Source: Epilithonimonas hominis (GTDB lineage: Bacteria; Bacteroidota; Bacteroidia; Flavobacteriales; Weeksellaceae). Taken from it: 64,000 nucleotides of DNA. A program made the translations under genes and the position numbers. Of this stretch, positions 1-8,127 are shown piece by piece. The stretch is from positions 49,226 to 113,225 of the forward strand of contig NZ_RJTU01000079.1 in the NCBI RefSeq assembly GCF_003730015.1. The letters are read 5' to 3'. A model generated the notes under the pieces. That model saw only the letters and a program-made list of their open reading frames with translations. It was not told the DNA's origin and made no database searches. The stretch's first letter is position 1; each line of letters starts with the position of its first letter.

Positions 1-143
1 AGGTACAAAGAATCCTGCGCCATGTAGAACTGGAATTTTTCTTTGGGTAAGCTTCCGTTTGCTAACTCCTGAATAAAAGGCATTTCTAAAATAGATTGGT
101 ATCTATTTTCTATTTGTTTCCACGCAGTTTCAGACCAATTCAT
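1..143 (-). CDS. tenA: Thiaminase II / TenA family protein (5' part only)
   Basis: Only the first 47 codons are visible; the gene runs off the left edge of the window. The protein starts MNWSETAWKQ and contains ELANGSLPKEKFQFYMAQD, the N-terminal pattern of TenA, in which the helical fold binds a pyrimidine. TenA hydrolyses thiamin breakdown products so the aminopyrimidine can be reused. Its start codon overlaps the end of thiD by 14 bases, so it is the last visible gene of the thiM-thiE-thiD-tenA operon. That context supports a salvage role. The C-terminal catalytic residues cannot be checked. Confidence 0.8.
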   Translation of the reverse strand, partial: MNWSETAWKQIENRYQSILEMPFIQELANGSLPKEKFQFYMAQDSLY

Positions 144-963
144 TTTTGATTAATTTATCTGGGTTAAAAAAGTGATTCAGAGGACCGTTTCCTTTTCCGG
201 TAACAACATCTTTTCCGTTTTCAATTGCTTTATAAACATATTCTTGAGCCAAAGAAACGGCTTTGTTAAGAGACTCTCCTCGAGCTATATACGAAGCAAT
301 AGCAGATGAAAGCGTACAGCCAGATCCGTGAGTATTATTAGTTAAAAATTTATTGGTTTCAAAAGAAGATTGTTTTCCGTTTTCTTCAAAAAGCAATGAT
401 GTGATAGTAGAAGTTTGCTGATGTCCACCTTTTAGGAGAATGTTTTTACAACCTAATTTTGAGATTTTCTCCCCTGCAATATGCATGTCATCCAAATTTT
501 TAACAACCATATCAGCTAATATTGCGGCTTCGTCCATATTTGGTGTAATTATGTCTGCAATTGGAAATAGTTTTTGGACAATTGTGTTGATAGTTTCTTC
601 TTCAATCAATAGATGTCCGCTTGTGGCAACCATTACAGGATCAAAAACGATGGGTACTTTTTTATATTTGCTTAAAGTTTTTACTATTATTTCTACCAAT
701 TGTGGTGTGTGAACCATTCCAATTTTTATAGCTTGGGGAAAGATGTCATCAAGGATTGCCTCGATTTGATCTGCAACAGCTTCCATCGGGATCGGGTATA
801 TTTTGCGCACACCTTGTGTGTTCTGTATTGGAAGAGCTGTTAATACGGAAGTTGCATAACAGCCTAATGAGGAAATCGTTTTAATATCTGCTTGAATTCC
901 TGCTCCGCCGCTACCATCAAAACCGGCAATAGTTAAGACGGAACTATAAGTATATTTTTTCAT
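130..963 (-). CDS. thiD: Hydroxymethylpyrimidine / phosphomethylpyrimidine kinase ThiD
   Basis: Phosphorylates HMP and HMP-phosphate to HMP-diphosphate, the pyrimidine half of thiamin. The 277-aa length is normal for the ribokinase-like family. The substrate-binding motif DGSGGAGIQAD lies at residues 16-26, and the C-terminal anion-hole motif NNTHGSGCTLSSA is near residue 210, where the general-base Cys/Asp region is expected. The gene starts within the stop of thiE (ATGA overlap) and overlaps tenA downstream, so translation is probably coupled. It is controlled by the TPP riboswitch in front of thiM. The product is cytoplasmic. Confidence 0.95.
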   Translation of the reverse strand: MKKYTYSSVLTIAGFDGSGGAGIQADIKTISSLGCYATSVLTALPIQNTQGVRKIYPIPMEAVADQIEAILDDIFPQAIKIGMVHTPQLVEIIVKTLSKYKKVPIVFDPVMVATSGHLLIEEETINTIVQKLFPIADIITPNMDEAAILADMVVKNLDDMHIAGEKISKLGCKNILLKGGHQQTSTITSLLFEENGKQSSFETNKFLTNNTHGSGCTLSSAIASYIARGESLNKAVSLAQEYVYKAIENGKDVVTGKGNGPLNHFFNPDKLIKNELV

Positions 964-1598
964 TTCAGTATTTCATTTTTAAGCTTATAAGCTGCTTTTT
1001 CCGGATTGTCAGAACCACAAATTGCAGATACAACAGCAACCGAATCTGCGCCAGCTTTAATAATTGAAGAAGCGTTATTTATATTAATATTTCCAATCGC
1101 AACCAATGGTTTTTTGGTAAGAGAACGTATTGTTGAAAGTCCGTTTAGCCCCCATTCGGTTACGGTGTCTTTTTTAGTATCAGTAGAAAATATTGGGCTG
1201 ATGCCTAAGTAGTCTGATAATGCGGTATTATTGTTTTCTAGCTGATCAAGATACTCGATAGAATATCCTATCAATTTATTTTGAAAAACGCCATCTTTTC
1301 TCAATTCATAAGGAGTGATATCATTATTCCCTACATGAATTCCGGCAGCAGCAGATTTTTCAGCCACTTTGGGATTGTCATTGATAATCAGTGGGGTGTT
1401 GTGTTTGTCTGTAATCTCTTTTAAGAATAAGGCTTTTTTAAGGAAGTCCTTAGTAGAAATATCTTTTTCCCTTAATTGGATAATATCAACACCGCCAAGA
1501 ATGGATTGTTCTGCAACTTTAAGAAAGTCTTTACCTAAACAATCTTTTTCGGAAATCACAAGATACAGCTGATATGGAAATGATGGATGGAGAGCCAT
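960..1598 (-). CDS. thiE: Thiamin-phosphate synthase ThiE
   Basis: Joins HMP-diphosphate and thiazole-phosphate to give thiamin phosphate. It is a 212-aa TIM barrel with the family motifs IIQLREKD (diphosphate and Mg binding), GIHVGNNDI and YLGISPIFSTDTK in the usual order. The C-terminal phosphate-binding segment VAVVSAI is also present. It overlaps thiM by one base upstream and thiD by four bases downstream. The operon holds only the kinases, the condensing enzyme and TenA. De novo genes (thiC, thiG, thiH, thiS) are not in the window, so this is a salvage and condensation unit. Confidence 0.95.
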   Translation of the reverse strand: MALHPSFPYQLYLVISEKDCLGKDFLKVAEQSILGGVDIIQLREKDISTKDFLKKALFLKEITDKHNTPLIINDNPKVAEKSAAAGIHVGNNDITPYELRKDGVFQNKLIGYSIEYLDQLENNNTALSDYLGISPIFSTDTKKDTVTEWGLNGLSTIRSLTKKPLVAIGNININNASSIIKAGADSVAVVSAICGSDNPEKAAYKLKNEILK

Positions 1599-2392
1599 TA
1601 TTTTGTTAGCTTTAAATGAGAATTAAATTCTTTATCCGTAATATTATAAAGCTTATCAATAATATTGAGCTGTAAACTTCCTGGTCCGGAACTATTTTTG
1701 GCAGCTAATTCTCCAGATATGCTAAGTAAGCTCAAAGCGGCTGCTGCGGCTTCGGATTTGTTTTCTATAACACCAATGAAAGCACCGACAAGAGCCGTAG
1801 CTGTACATCCAAGACCTGTAACCTTTGTCATTAATGGATCGCCATTATCAAGAAAAAGACATTGATGTTTATCTATAACTATATCGGTTTCCCCCGAGAT
1901 ACAAACCACGGAATTATGATTTTTAACAAGGGTTGTTGCTGCATCAATCGCTTCATTGCTCATAGCTGTACTGTCTACTCCTTTCGTAACAGTGTTGTTA
2001 AGTTTCGCAAGTGCGATAATTTCAGAAGCATTACCACGAATAACAGTAGGATTTAAAGATAATATTTCGCTTAGAACAACATCCCGATAGGGGGTTGCAC
2101 CCGCTCCAACAGGGTCTAACACCCATGGTTTTTGTAAAGAATTTGCTTTTTTCGCCGCAATCATCATTGATTCATGCCAATATTCATCCAAGGTACCGAT
2201 ATTAATGACCAGAGAGTGGGAAATGCTTACCATATCCTCTACTTCGGGTTTTGCATGCGCCATAATAGGCGAAGCACCGATTGCCAAAAGTGCATTGGCG
2301 GTATTGTTCATCACTACATAATTGGTGATGTTATGAACGAGAGGTGAGGATGTTCTTACTTGGAGGATGTGTTGCCAAAGATGATTTTCCAT
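1598..2392 (-). CDS. thiM: Hydroxyethylthiazole kinase ThiM
   Basis: Phosphorylates the thiazole alcohol THZ for thiamin salvage. The 264-aa ribokinase-fold protein has the N-terminal HNITNYVVMN substrate motif, VLDPVGAGATPYR in the middle, and the catalytic anion-hole motif TGLGCTATALVGAF near residue 190. It is the first gene after the TPP riboswitch, with a leader of about 80 bases between aptamer and start codon. Downstream genes overlap, so the whole operon follows this promoter. Confidence 0.95.
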   Translation of the reverse strand: MENHLWQHILQVRTSSPLVHNITNYVVMNNTANALLAIGASPIMAHAKPEVEDMVSISHSLVINIGTLDEYWHESMMIAAKKANSLQKPWVLDPVGAGATPYRDVVLSEILSLNPTVIRGNASEIIALAKLNNTVTKGVDSTAMSNEAIDAATTLVKNHNSVVCISGETDIVIDKHQCLFLDNGDPLMTKVTGLGCTATALVGAFIGVIENKSEAAAAALSLLSISGELAAKNSSGPGSLQLNIIDKLYNITDKEFNSHLKLTK

Positions 2393-2406
2393 TTTGATAT
2401 TTATTT

Positions 2407-2437
2407 AAAAAAACAAACGCTTCAGGATAATCCGGAA
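2407..2437 (-). terminator. Possible terminator-type expression platform of the TPP riboswitch
   Basis: Read on the minus strand, the leader forms a short interrupted stem (TTC-C-GGA, loop TTA, TCC-T-GAA; plus-strand 2421-2437) followed after a few bases by a T run (plus-strand A's at 2407-2415). It lies between the aptamer and thiM, where an attenuator would be expected. The stem is short with an internal mismatch, so translational control is an alternative. Confidence 0.35.
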
Positions 2438-2471
2438 CAACAGTCGGTAGTTTAGAATACAAACTTATTGC

Positions 2472-2545
2472 TTTTTCCTACGCCGATATTAGCCGGATCA
2501 GGTTCAAAGGGACTCTCTCAATTCTTTTCAGAATACCCCTAAAGC
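2472..2545 (-). ncRNA. TPP riboswitch (THI-box) aptamer
   Basis: On the minus strand the leader contains the conserved THI-box blocks: TTAGGGGTATTC at the 5' side, then TTGAGAGAGTCCCTTTGAAC, then CTGATCCGGCTAATATCGGC and GTAGGAAAAAGC. The CUGAGA-like, CCCUUUGAACCUGAUC and GCGUAGGAA-type elements are in canonical order and spacing. It lies directly upstream of thiM, the expected context. Known behaviour of the class is that TPP binding represses the downstream genes. Confidence 0.93.
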
Positions 2546-2551
2546 ATATTA

Positions 2552-2559
2552 CAAAAGTA
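2552..2559 (-). promoter_or_regulatory. -7 box of the thiM operon
   Basis: The minus strand reads TACTTTTG, matching the Bacteroidota -7 consensus TAnnTTTG. It lies about 7 bases upstream of the 5' edge of the riboswitch aptamer, so transcription would start right at the aptamer. No clear -33 TTG was seen. Confidence 0.6.
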
Positions 2560-2720
2560 TTGAAAAATATTTAAATGAAAATGAGAAGAGATACAACCAG
2601 TAAGCAATTAAAAGAAAAGCCTATAATAATACCTGTTTTTGATAATTTCCATATAATCCATTTGAACTCAAATAATTAACAATATATATGATTGTTGAAA
2701 AAAGTTATGAACATTAAGTA

Positions 2721-2750
2721 AAAATGTGGGCAAAAGTGGTAAAATGTGGT
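2721..2750 (+). promoter_or_regulatory. Probable MraZ operator: three 10-bp direct repeats
   Basis: Three consecutive decamers, AAAATGTGGG, CAAAAGTGGT and AAAATGTGGT, place GTGG at exact 10-bp spacing just upstream of the mraZ -7 box. MraZ proteins from other phyla bind tandem TGGG- or AAAGTG-type repeats in front of their own gene at about one helical turn. By position and layout this is the autoregulatory site of the dcw cluster. Binding is inferred. Confidence 0.7.
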
Positions 2751-2761
2751 AAAAATTTATA

Positions 2762-2769
2762 TAAATTTG
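2762..2769 (+). promoter_or_regulatory. -7 box of the mraZ/dcw promoter
   Basis: TAAATTTG matches TAnnTTTG exactly and is followed by C, as in many strong flavobacterial promoters. Only 6 bases separate it from the chosen mraZ ATG, so the transcript would have almost no leader. The triple operator ends 11 bases upstream. Confidence 0.65.
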
Positions 2770-2775
2770 CTCCAA

Positions 2776-3243
2776 ATGAAAAATTTCATTGGAACATATG
2801 AGTGTAAAATAGATGACAAGGGGCGCATCAAACTGCCTGCTTCGCTTACGAAGCAGATGGAACACTTTGCAGATGAGCCATTTGTAATCAAGCGTTCGGT
2901 GTTTCAGAAGTGTCTTGAGGTCTATCCTATGAAACCTTGGGAAAAACTGATGGCAAAAATAAACGGTCTCAACCGATTTATCAAACAAAATGCAGATTTC
3001 ATCAGGATGTTTACGGCTGGAGTCAAAACCGTGGAGATGGATAACGTTGGTCGTCTGCAAATCAGCAAAGATTTGACGCAGTATGCTAATCTCAGTAAAG
3101 AAATTGTGATTACAAGCGCGGGTGAGCTTTTCGAGATTTGGGATAAGGATTCTTACGAACAAGTCATTTCTGTTAGCGAATCTGATTTCGCCAATCTTGC
3201 AGAAGATGTGATGGGAAACCTTGATTCCGAGGAGTCAAATTAA
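2776..3243 (+). CDS. mraZ: Transcriptional regulator MraZ
   Basis: DNA-binding regulator of the dcw cluster, 155 aa, with two AbrB/SpoVT-like halves. DDKGRIKLP lies near residues 14-22 and DNVGRLQISKDL around residue 90, each followed by a swapped-hairpin sequence. I chose the ATG giving MKNFIGTYECKIDDKG because this is the family's usual N-terminus. An in-frame ATG ten codons upstream would start with an atypical MVKIYINLLQ and overlap the promoter box. As the first dcw gene, with three decameric repeats in front, it probably represses its own operon. Confidence 0.93.
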   Translation: MKNFIGTYECKIDDKGRIKLPASLTKQMEHFADEPFVIKRSVFQKCLEVYPMKPWEKLMAKINGLNRFIKQNADFIRMFTAGVKTVEMDNVGRLQISKDLTQYANLSKEIVITSAGELFEIWDKDSYEQVISVSESDFANLAEDVMGNLDSEESN

Positions 3244-3324
3244 TAATTAAGAAAGAGTAATTAATAGGTTCTGAAACCGATTATTAAATCATTTATCAAT
3301 CATCATTCATCAATTATAAAAACA

Positions 3325-4218
3325 ATGTATCATAATCCTGTCTTATTAAAACAAAGTGTAGATGCTCTGGTTACCAATCCAGACGGGATTTATGTGGACT
3401 GTACTTTTGGTGGAGGCGGTCACTCTAGAGAAATTTTAAGCAGGCTTTCCGAAAAAGGAAGGTTATTTTCTTTTGACCAAGATTTGGATGCGTTGAAAAA
3501 TACGATTGATGACCCGAGATTTACTTTGGTCAATCAGAATTTTAGGTTTATAGAAAATTCGATGTTGGCTTATGGGATTTCTCACGTTGATGGAATTTTA
3601 GCAGACTTAGGAGTTTCTTCTCATCAGTTTGACGAAGCGGAAAGAGGATTTTCCACAAGAAGCAATGCGCCTCTTGATATGAGAATGAATGTGATGCAAG
3701 GTCTTGATGCAAAGAAAATCATCAACGATTATGAAGAAGAAGACCTCGCGAATATCTTTTATCAATATGGAGAATTGAGAGAATCTCGAAAATTGGCAAG
3801 AGAAATCGTTCATCACAGAAAAACTAAAAAAATCAATACGACTGAGGATTTGAAAAATCTCTTCAGTTATATTCCTGCATTTAAGCAGAACAAATTTTTT
3901 GCTCAGGTTTTTCAGGCAATCCGAATTGAGGTTAATCAAGAGCTGGAAGTTTTGAAAGAAATGTTGGTTCAATCTTACAAGATTTTAAAAGTTGAAGGAA
4001 GATTGGTCGTGATTTCTTACCATTCTTTAGAAGATAGATTGGTAAAACGTTTCCTGAAAAACGGAATGTTCGAAGGTGAGCCTCAGCGTGATATTTACGG
4101 AAATTATGCAAAGGCTTTTGAGTTATTAAAGACAAAAGCAATCATTCCGGACGATAAAGAAATAGAAGAAAACTCAAGAGCGAGAAGTGCAAAAATGAGA
4201 ATTGGAATAAAATTGTAA
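3325..4218 (+). CDS. rsmH: 16S rRNA (cytosine(1402)-N4)-methyltransferase RsmH
   Basis: S-adenosylmethionine-dependent methyltransferase of C1402 in the ribosomal P site, 297 aa, the normal length. The SAM-binding motif DCTFGGGGHSREIL lies at residues 25-38, the family signature ILADLGVSSHQFDEAERGFS around residue 92, and VISYHSLEDRLVKRF near residue 225. It is the standard second gene of the dcw cluster. The 81-base gap from mraZ is AT-rich with short repeated ATCAT-type words and no clear promoter. Confidence 0.96.
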   Translation: MYHNPVLLKQSVDALVTNPDGIYVDCTFGGGGHSREILSRLSEKGRLFSFDQDLDALKNTIDDPRFTLVNQNFRFIENSMLAYGISHVDGILADLGVSSHQFDEAERGFSTRSNAPLDMRMNVMQGLDAKKIINDYEEEDLANIFYQYGELRESRKLAREIVHHRKTKKINTTEDLKNLFSYIPAFKQNKFFAQVFQAIRIEVNQELEVLKEMLVQSYKILKVEGRLVVISYHSLEDRLVKRFLKNGMFEGEPQRDIYGNYAKAFELLKTKAIIPDDKEIEENSRARSAKMRIGIKL

Positions 4219-4277
4219 TGCTGGGTGCGGGAAGCTAGATGAACTTCTGACACCCGACATCTGACATCTGACAAGAA
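4219..4277. repeat. Intergenic word-repeat element (rsmH-ftsL gap)
   Basis: The gap consists almost entirely of short reiterated words: GGGTGCGGGAAGCTAGATGA on one side, then CTTCTGACACCCGACATCTGACATCTGACA, quoted here only as a pattern of repeated GACATCT units. The right half is a rough inverted version of the left. The same architecture with other words occurs in further gaps of the window. Confidence 0.5.
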
Positions 4278-4649
4278 ATGGCAAAGCAGACAACCTATAA
4301 TAAGCAGAAAAAGAAACTCACTTTTATGGACATCATAAAAGGGAATTTTCTTAACCGTGATGAGGTAAAGGCACATTACAAATATTTTCTGTTCATTTTC
4401 GGATTGTTGATGGTGATGATTTACAGTAATCACTTGGTTAACAAAAAAATAGAGCAAGTTAACAAGCTTAAAGAAGAAACGGAAGAATACAAATCCAGAA
4501 ATGCTTACGCACAAAGTAGGCTAATCAAAATAAGAATGGAATCCGAACTAGGAAAAGAAATGGTTCAGGATTCTCTAGTGAGTTTGGAAAGCCACCCGAT
4601 GAAATTATTGATAAAAGTAGACAGCACAGATGGTAAAGCAGCCAAATAA
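4278..4649 (+). CDS. ftsL: FtsL-like cell division protein
   Basis: Small bitopic divisome protein, 123 aa. It has a charged cytoplasmic N-terminus (residues 1-38, rich in Lys), one membrane segment YFLFIFGLLMVMIYSNHLV at about residues 39-57, and then a periplasmic coiled-coil-prone stretch (KKIEQVNKLKEETEEYKSRN). Sequence alone would not name it. The position between rsmH and the division transpeptidase, plus this topology, identify it as the flavobacterial FtsL equivalent. It would bridge FtsQ and the FtsW-FtsI synthase. Its end overlaps ftsI by 20 bases. Confidence 0.82.
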   Translation: MAKQTTYNKQKKKLTFMDIIKGNFLNRDEVKAHYKYFLFIFGLLMVMIYSNHLVNKKIEQVNKLKEETEEYKSRNAYAQSRLIKIRMESELGKEMVQDSLVSLESHPMKLLIKVDSTDGKAAK

Positions 4650-6627
4650 CAATTACGAAAAAAAACGTTCCAATGCGTTGAAGTGGGGCTACCTTTTTGT
4701 TTTGGGAGCTTTCATTTTGTTTGTCATCTTTTTGGGTAGAATTATGATTCTTCAGAATACCAATGTTGAAGAATTTGAGAATAATTATATCAGTAAAAAT
4801 TACCGCGAAGCAACTTTGAAAGCAGCTCGTGGAAATCTATTTGCTTCCGACGGTTCTATCTTGGCGACGACAGTGATGCGTTATGATATCTATCTGGATT
4901 TCAAATCAATGAGAGATACAATCTATTCCAATAATATTGGAGCTTTGACAGATTCTCTCAGTAAAATGTTCGATAAGCCAAGAAGTTATTTCAGAGCAAA
5001 ACTGGATGCACAAAACAAGAAAAACAATCAATATTATCTTTTAGCAAAAGGTTTGGACTTCGATCAATACGATAGAATTCGTGAGTTTCCGATTTTCAAA
5101 AAAGGTAAGAATAAAGGTGGTTTCATTGTAGAGAGAAATTTCCGAAGAGAATTGGCAACCACTCAAATTGGAGCTGGAACAATCGGCGCTGATAACGGCG
5201 AATCAAAATCAGGTTTGGAAGGTGCTTTTAGTAAATTCTTAACTGGAATTGATGGAAAAAGATTGGAGCAAAAAATCACTTCTACACAATGGAAGCCAAT
5301 CGATTACTGGAAAGTTAAAGAGCCTGTTGATGGGCAAGATGTTTATACTACTCTTGATTTAAGGATTCAGGATATTGCCCATTCGGCATTGGAAAATCAG
5401 TTGATAAAATTCGATGCAGATCACGGTTCGGTGGTCGTAATGGAAACAGGAAGCGGGAAGATCCGCGCTATGGTCAACCTTAGAAGAACAGAACCGGGAA
5501 TTTATGTTGACGCTTACAATTATACTGTAAAAGACGCTCAGGAACCAGGTTCCACATTCAAAACAGTGTCACTTCTGGCTGCAATGGATGATGGCTTCAT
5601 TGATGAGAACACACAAGTCAACATCGGAAACGGAATCTGGAACTATGCAGGACAAAGAATTACCGATGGACACGGTGGTGGAACTTATGATGTGAGCGAT
5701 GTGTTGGCAAAATCCAGTAACGTGGGTGCCGCAAAGCTGATAATATCACATTATGCAGACAAACCTCAGGTTTTCATAGACCATTTGAAACGTTGGAAAA
5801 TGTTCGATAAGATGCAAATCGAATTGCCGGGAATTGCAAAGCCATCCATTCAAACGCCGGAGAGCAAGCGTTGGAACAAAGCCACATTGGCTTCTTTGGC
5901 TTATGGTTACTCGTCAAGATTTCCGCTGTTGCAGCTGGTTACTTTTTATAATGGTATCGCTAATAAAGGTAAGATGGTAAAACCTCTTTTCATTGACAAA
6001 ATAATGAAAGATGGTAAAGTTCTTTATGAAGCGAAACCTGAGATTATGGTTAAGAAAATGGCTTCTGATAAAGCGATTACGATGATGACACACGCTTTGA
6101 CAAAAGCAGTTGAAAAAGGAACGGCAAAAAGTATCTATACTCCGAATCTTAAAATTGCAGGAAAAACCGGAACAGCAAGATTCGAATATTGGAAAGCTGG
6201 ACCGATGAAATATCAGGCATCATTTGCGGGTTTTTATCCAGCTGACAATCCGAAATATACGTGTATCGTAGTTATTAATCAGCCAGATACATCAAAGGGT
6301 TTTTATGGAGGAACAGTTTCTGCTCCGGTTTTCAAAGAAATTGCAGGAAAGACTTTCCTGAAAACGCCTTTGAATGTTGAAAAAGACCTTTTGGTGGAAC
6401 ATAAAGTTAATCTTAACAAAATGACTGCACCAAATGTAAAGTTAAATGTCAGAAAAGACTCTATGCCGAATTTGGTTGGAATGATTGGAAAGAATGTGAT
6501 TCCTCAACTTGAAAATTTGGGTTACAGAGTAGACTACAAAGGTGTTGGAAAAATCACAGGACAATTTCCGGCGGAAGGTGCAAACATTGGAAAAAACCAG
6601 AGAATTTATCTGAATCTTCAAAACTAA
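4630..6627 (+). CDS. ftsI: Division-specific peptidoglycan transpeptidase (PBP3/FtsI) with PASTA domain
   Basis: Cross-links septal peptidoglycan. Of 665 aa, residues 18-42 form a signal anchor, followed by the dimerisation/pedestal domain and the transpeptidase domain. The catalytic motifs are S308-T-F-K311, S363-S-N365 and K513-T-G515. A PASTA domain follows at about 607-665 (DSMPNLVGMIGKNVIPQLEN then the YRVDYKGVG strand). A C-terminal PASTA on FtsI is uncommon in Proteobacteria but usual in Bacteroidota. The start lies inside ftsL (20-base overlap), suggesting coupled translation. It is probably the partner of FtsW in this cluster. Confidence 0.95.
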   Translation: MVKQPNNNYEKKRSNALKWGYLFVLGAFILFVIFLGRIMILQNTNVEEFENNYISKNYREATLKAARGNLFASDGSILATTVMRYDIYLDFKSMRDTIYSNNIGALTDSLSKMFDKPRSYFRAKLDAQNKKNNQYYLLAKGLDFDQYDRIREFPIFKKGKNKGGFIVERNFRRELATTQIGAGTIGADNGESKSGLEGAFSKFLTGIDGKRLEQKITSTQWKPIDYWKVKEPVDGQDVYTTLDLRIQDIAHSALENQLIKFDADHGSVVVMETGSGKIRAMVNLRRTEPGIYVDAYNYTVKDAQEPGSTFKTVSLLAAMDDGFIDENTQVNIGNGIWNYAGQRITDGHGGGTYDVSDVLAKSSNVGAAKLIISHYADKPQVFIDHLKRWKMFDKMQIELPGIAKPSIQTPESKRWNKATLASLAYGYSSRFPLLQLVTFYNGIANKGKMVKPLFIDKIMKDGKVLYEAKPEIMVKKMASDKAITMMTHALTKAVEKGTAKSIYTPNLKIAGKTGTARFEYWKAGPMKYQASFAGFYPADNPKYTCIVVINQPDTSKGFYGGTVSAPVFKEIAGKTFLKTPLNVEKDLLVEHKVNLNKMTAPNVKLNVRKDSMPNLVGMIGKNVIPQLENLGYRVDYKGVGKITGQFPAEGANIGKNQRIYLNLQN

Positions 6628-6651
6628 AAATTAAAGCGAAAGCCTAGATAT

Positions 6652-8121
6652 ATGATTTTAAAAGACTTATTACAAAGAATCCAGATTCTGGAAACTATCG
6701 GAACTCTTGCACTGAGCGAAGTCGAAGTGTCGGAATTGGTTTTTGACAGCCGAAAAGTTGTTGAAAATTCTTTGTATGTTGCATTGAAAGGAACAGTTTC
6801 AGACGGACATTCTTACATCAATCAAAGCATCGAAAAAGGTGCAAAAACGATTGTTTGTGAAGTATTGCCTTCAGAAATTAATGAGGAAGTAACTTATTTG
6901 AAAGTTGAAAATTCATCGAAAACTTTAGGACATTTGGCTTCTAATTTTTACGGAAATCCTTCTGAGAAATTAAACTTAATTGGCGTTACAGGAACCAATG
7001 GAAAAACTTCTGTAACAACTTTATTATTTGATATTTTCAAAAATTTGGGTTATCAATCTGCTTTGATTTCCACTGTTGAATACAGAATTGCTGACGAAAT
7101 TATTCCTTCAACGCACACAACGCCGGATGTAATTCGTCTAAATCAAATGTTGGCAAAAGCGGTTGAAATCGGATGCGAATATGCTTTTATGGAAGTAAGT
7201 TCTCACGGCATTTCTCAAGACAGAATTGAAGGTTTACATTTCAAAATCGCTGGTTTTACAAACATTTCTCACGACCATTTAGATTATCACAAAACTTTTC
7301 AGAATTATATCTACGCGAAGAAAAGATTCTTTGACGAGCTGGAAGATTCTGCGATTGCCATTACGAATGCCGATGATAAAAACGGTATGGTAATGCTACA
7401 AAATACCAAAGCGAAAAAGAAAACTTTTGCTTTGAAAACGATGGCAGATTTCCACGGTAAAGTTGTGGAAATAGATTTCAACGGAATGTTGCTGAATTTC
7501 AATAACAAAGAATTCTGGACAACATTGACGGGCAAATTCAATGCTTATAATTTGTTGTTGGCTTACGGAATTACCTTGGAATTAGGAATGGACGAAACAG
7601 AAGTTCTTCAGGCGATTTCAACATTGAAAAGAGTGAATGGAAGATTCGAAACGATAAAATCCGACAGCGGAATTTTCTTCGTAGTTGATTATTCTCACAC
7701 GCCGGATGCATTGGAAAATGTGTTGGACAGCATCAACGAAATCAGAACTAAAAACGAAAGATTGATTTGTGTTTTTGGGTGTGGAGGCGACAGAGACAAA
7801 ACCAAACGTCCTGAAATGGGAGACATTGCAACCAAAAAATCGACTTTGGCTATCATCACTTCGGACAATCCAAGAACTGAAGAGCCAACGCAGATTATCA
7901 AAGAAATAGAAGCCGGTGTTCAACCGCAGAATTTCAGCAAATACACTTCGATTCCAGATAGAAGAGAAGCCATAAAAATGGCAATTAAATTTGCCGAACC
8001 AAAAGATATTGTGTTGGTGGCGGGAAAAGGTCACGAAACATATCAGGAAGTAAATGGTGTGAAACATCATTTTGATGACAAGGAAACGATTAGGGAACTA
8101 TTACAATTAATGGGAAAATAG
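6652..8121 (+). CDS. murE: UDP-MurNAc-tripeptide synthetase MurE
   Basis: Adds the third peptide residue to UDP-MurNAc-dipeptide in the cytoplasm; 489 aa. The ATP-binding loop GTNGKT is at 114-119, the Mur signature HDHLDYHKTF at about 207-216, and the specificity motif D405-N-P-R408, which marks meso-diaminopimelate-adding MurE enzymes. An N-terminal stretch at residues 20-27 (ALSEVEVS) is encoded by a dispersed-repeat-like sequence at 6710-6730, so this part of the protein may be a recent in-frame acquisition. It sits 24 bases after ftsI and 6 before mraY. Confidence 0.95.
   Translation: MILKDLLQRIQILETIGTLALSEVEVSELVFDSRKVVENSLYVALKGTVSDGHSYINQSIEKGAKTIVCEVLPSEINEEVTYLKVENSSKTLGHLASNFYGNPSEKLNLIGVTGTNGKTSVTTLLFDIFKNLGYQSALISTVEYRIADEIIPSTHTTPDVIRLNQMLAKAVEIGCEYAFMEVSSHGISQDRIEGLHFKIAGFTNISHDHLDYHKTFQNYIYAKKRFFDELEDSAIAITNADDKNGMVMLQNTKAKKKTFALKTMADFHGKVVEIDFNGMLLNFNNKEFWTTLTGKFNAYNLLLAYGITLELGMDETEVLQAISTLKRVNGRFETIKSDSGIFFVVDYSHTPDALENVLDSINEIRTKNERLICVFGCGGDRDKTKRPEMGDIATKKSTLAIITSDNPRTEEPTQIIKEIEAGVQPQNFSKYTSIPDRREAIKMAIKFAEPKDIVLVAGKGHETYQEVNGVKHHFDDKETIRELLQLMGK
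6710..6730 (-). repeat. Dispersed repeat copy inside murE
   Basis: Read on the minus strand, this 21-base segment (core ACTTCGACTTCGCTCAGT) matches a segment of ftsZ at 19745-19765 in 18 of 21 positions. From memory, sequences of this type (CTTCGACTNCGCTCAG) are common interspersed repeats in Flavobacteriia. Here it is translated in frame as part of MurE. Confidence 0.65.
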
Positions 8122-8127
8122 AACATC

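Noticed and set aside
2668..3162. 164-aa open frame on the minus strand opposite mraZ
   Set aside because: It is the antisense shadow of the well-supported mraZ gene, lacks any recognisable domain and crosses the mraZ promoter.
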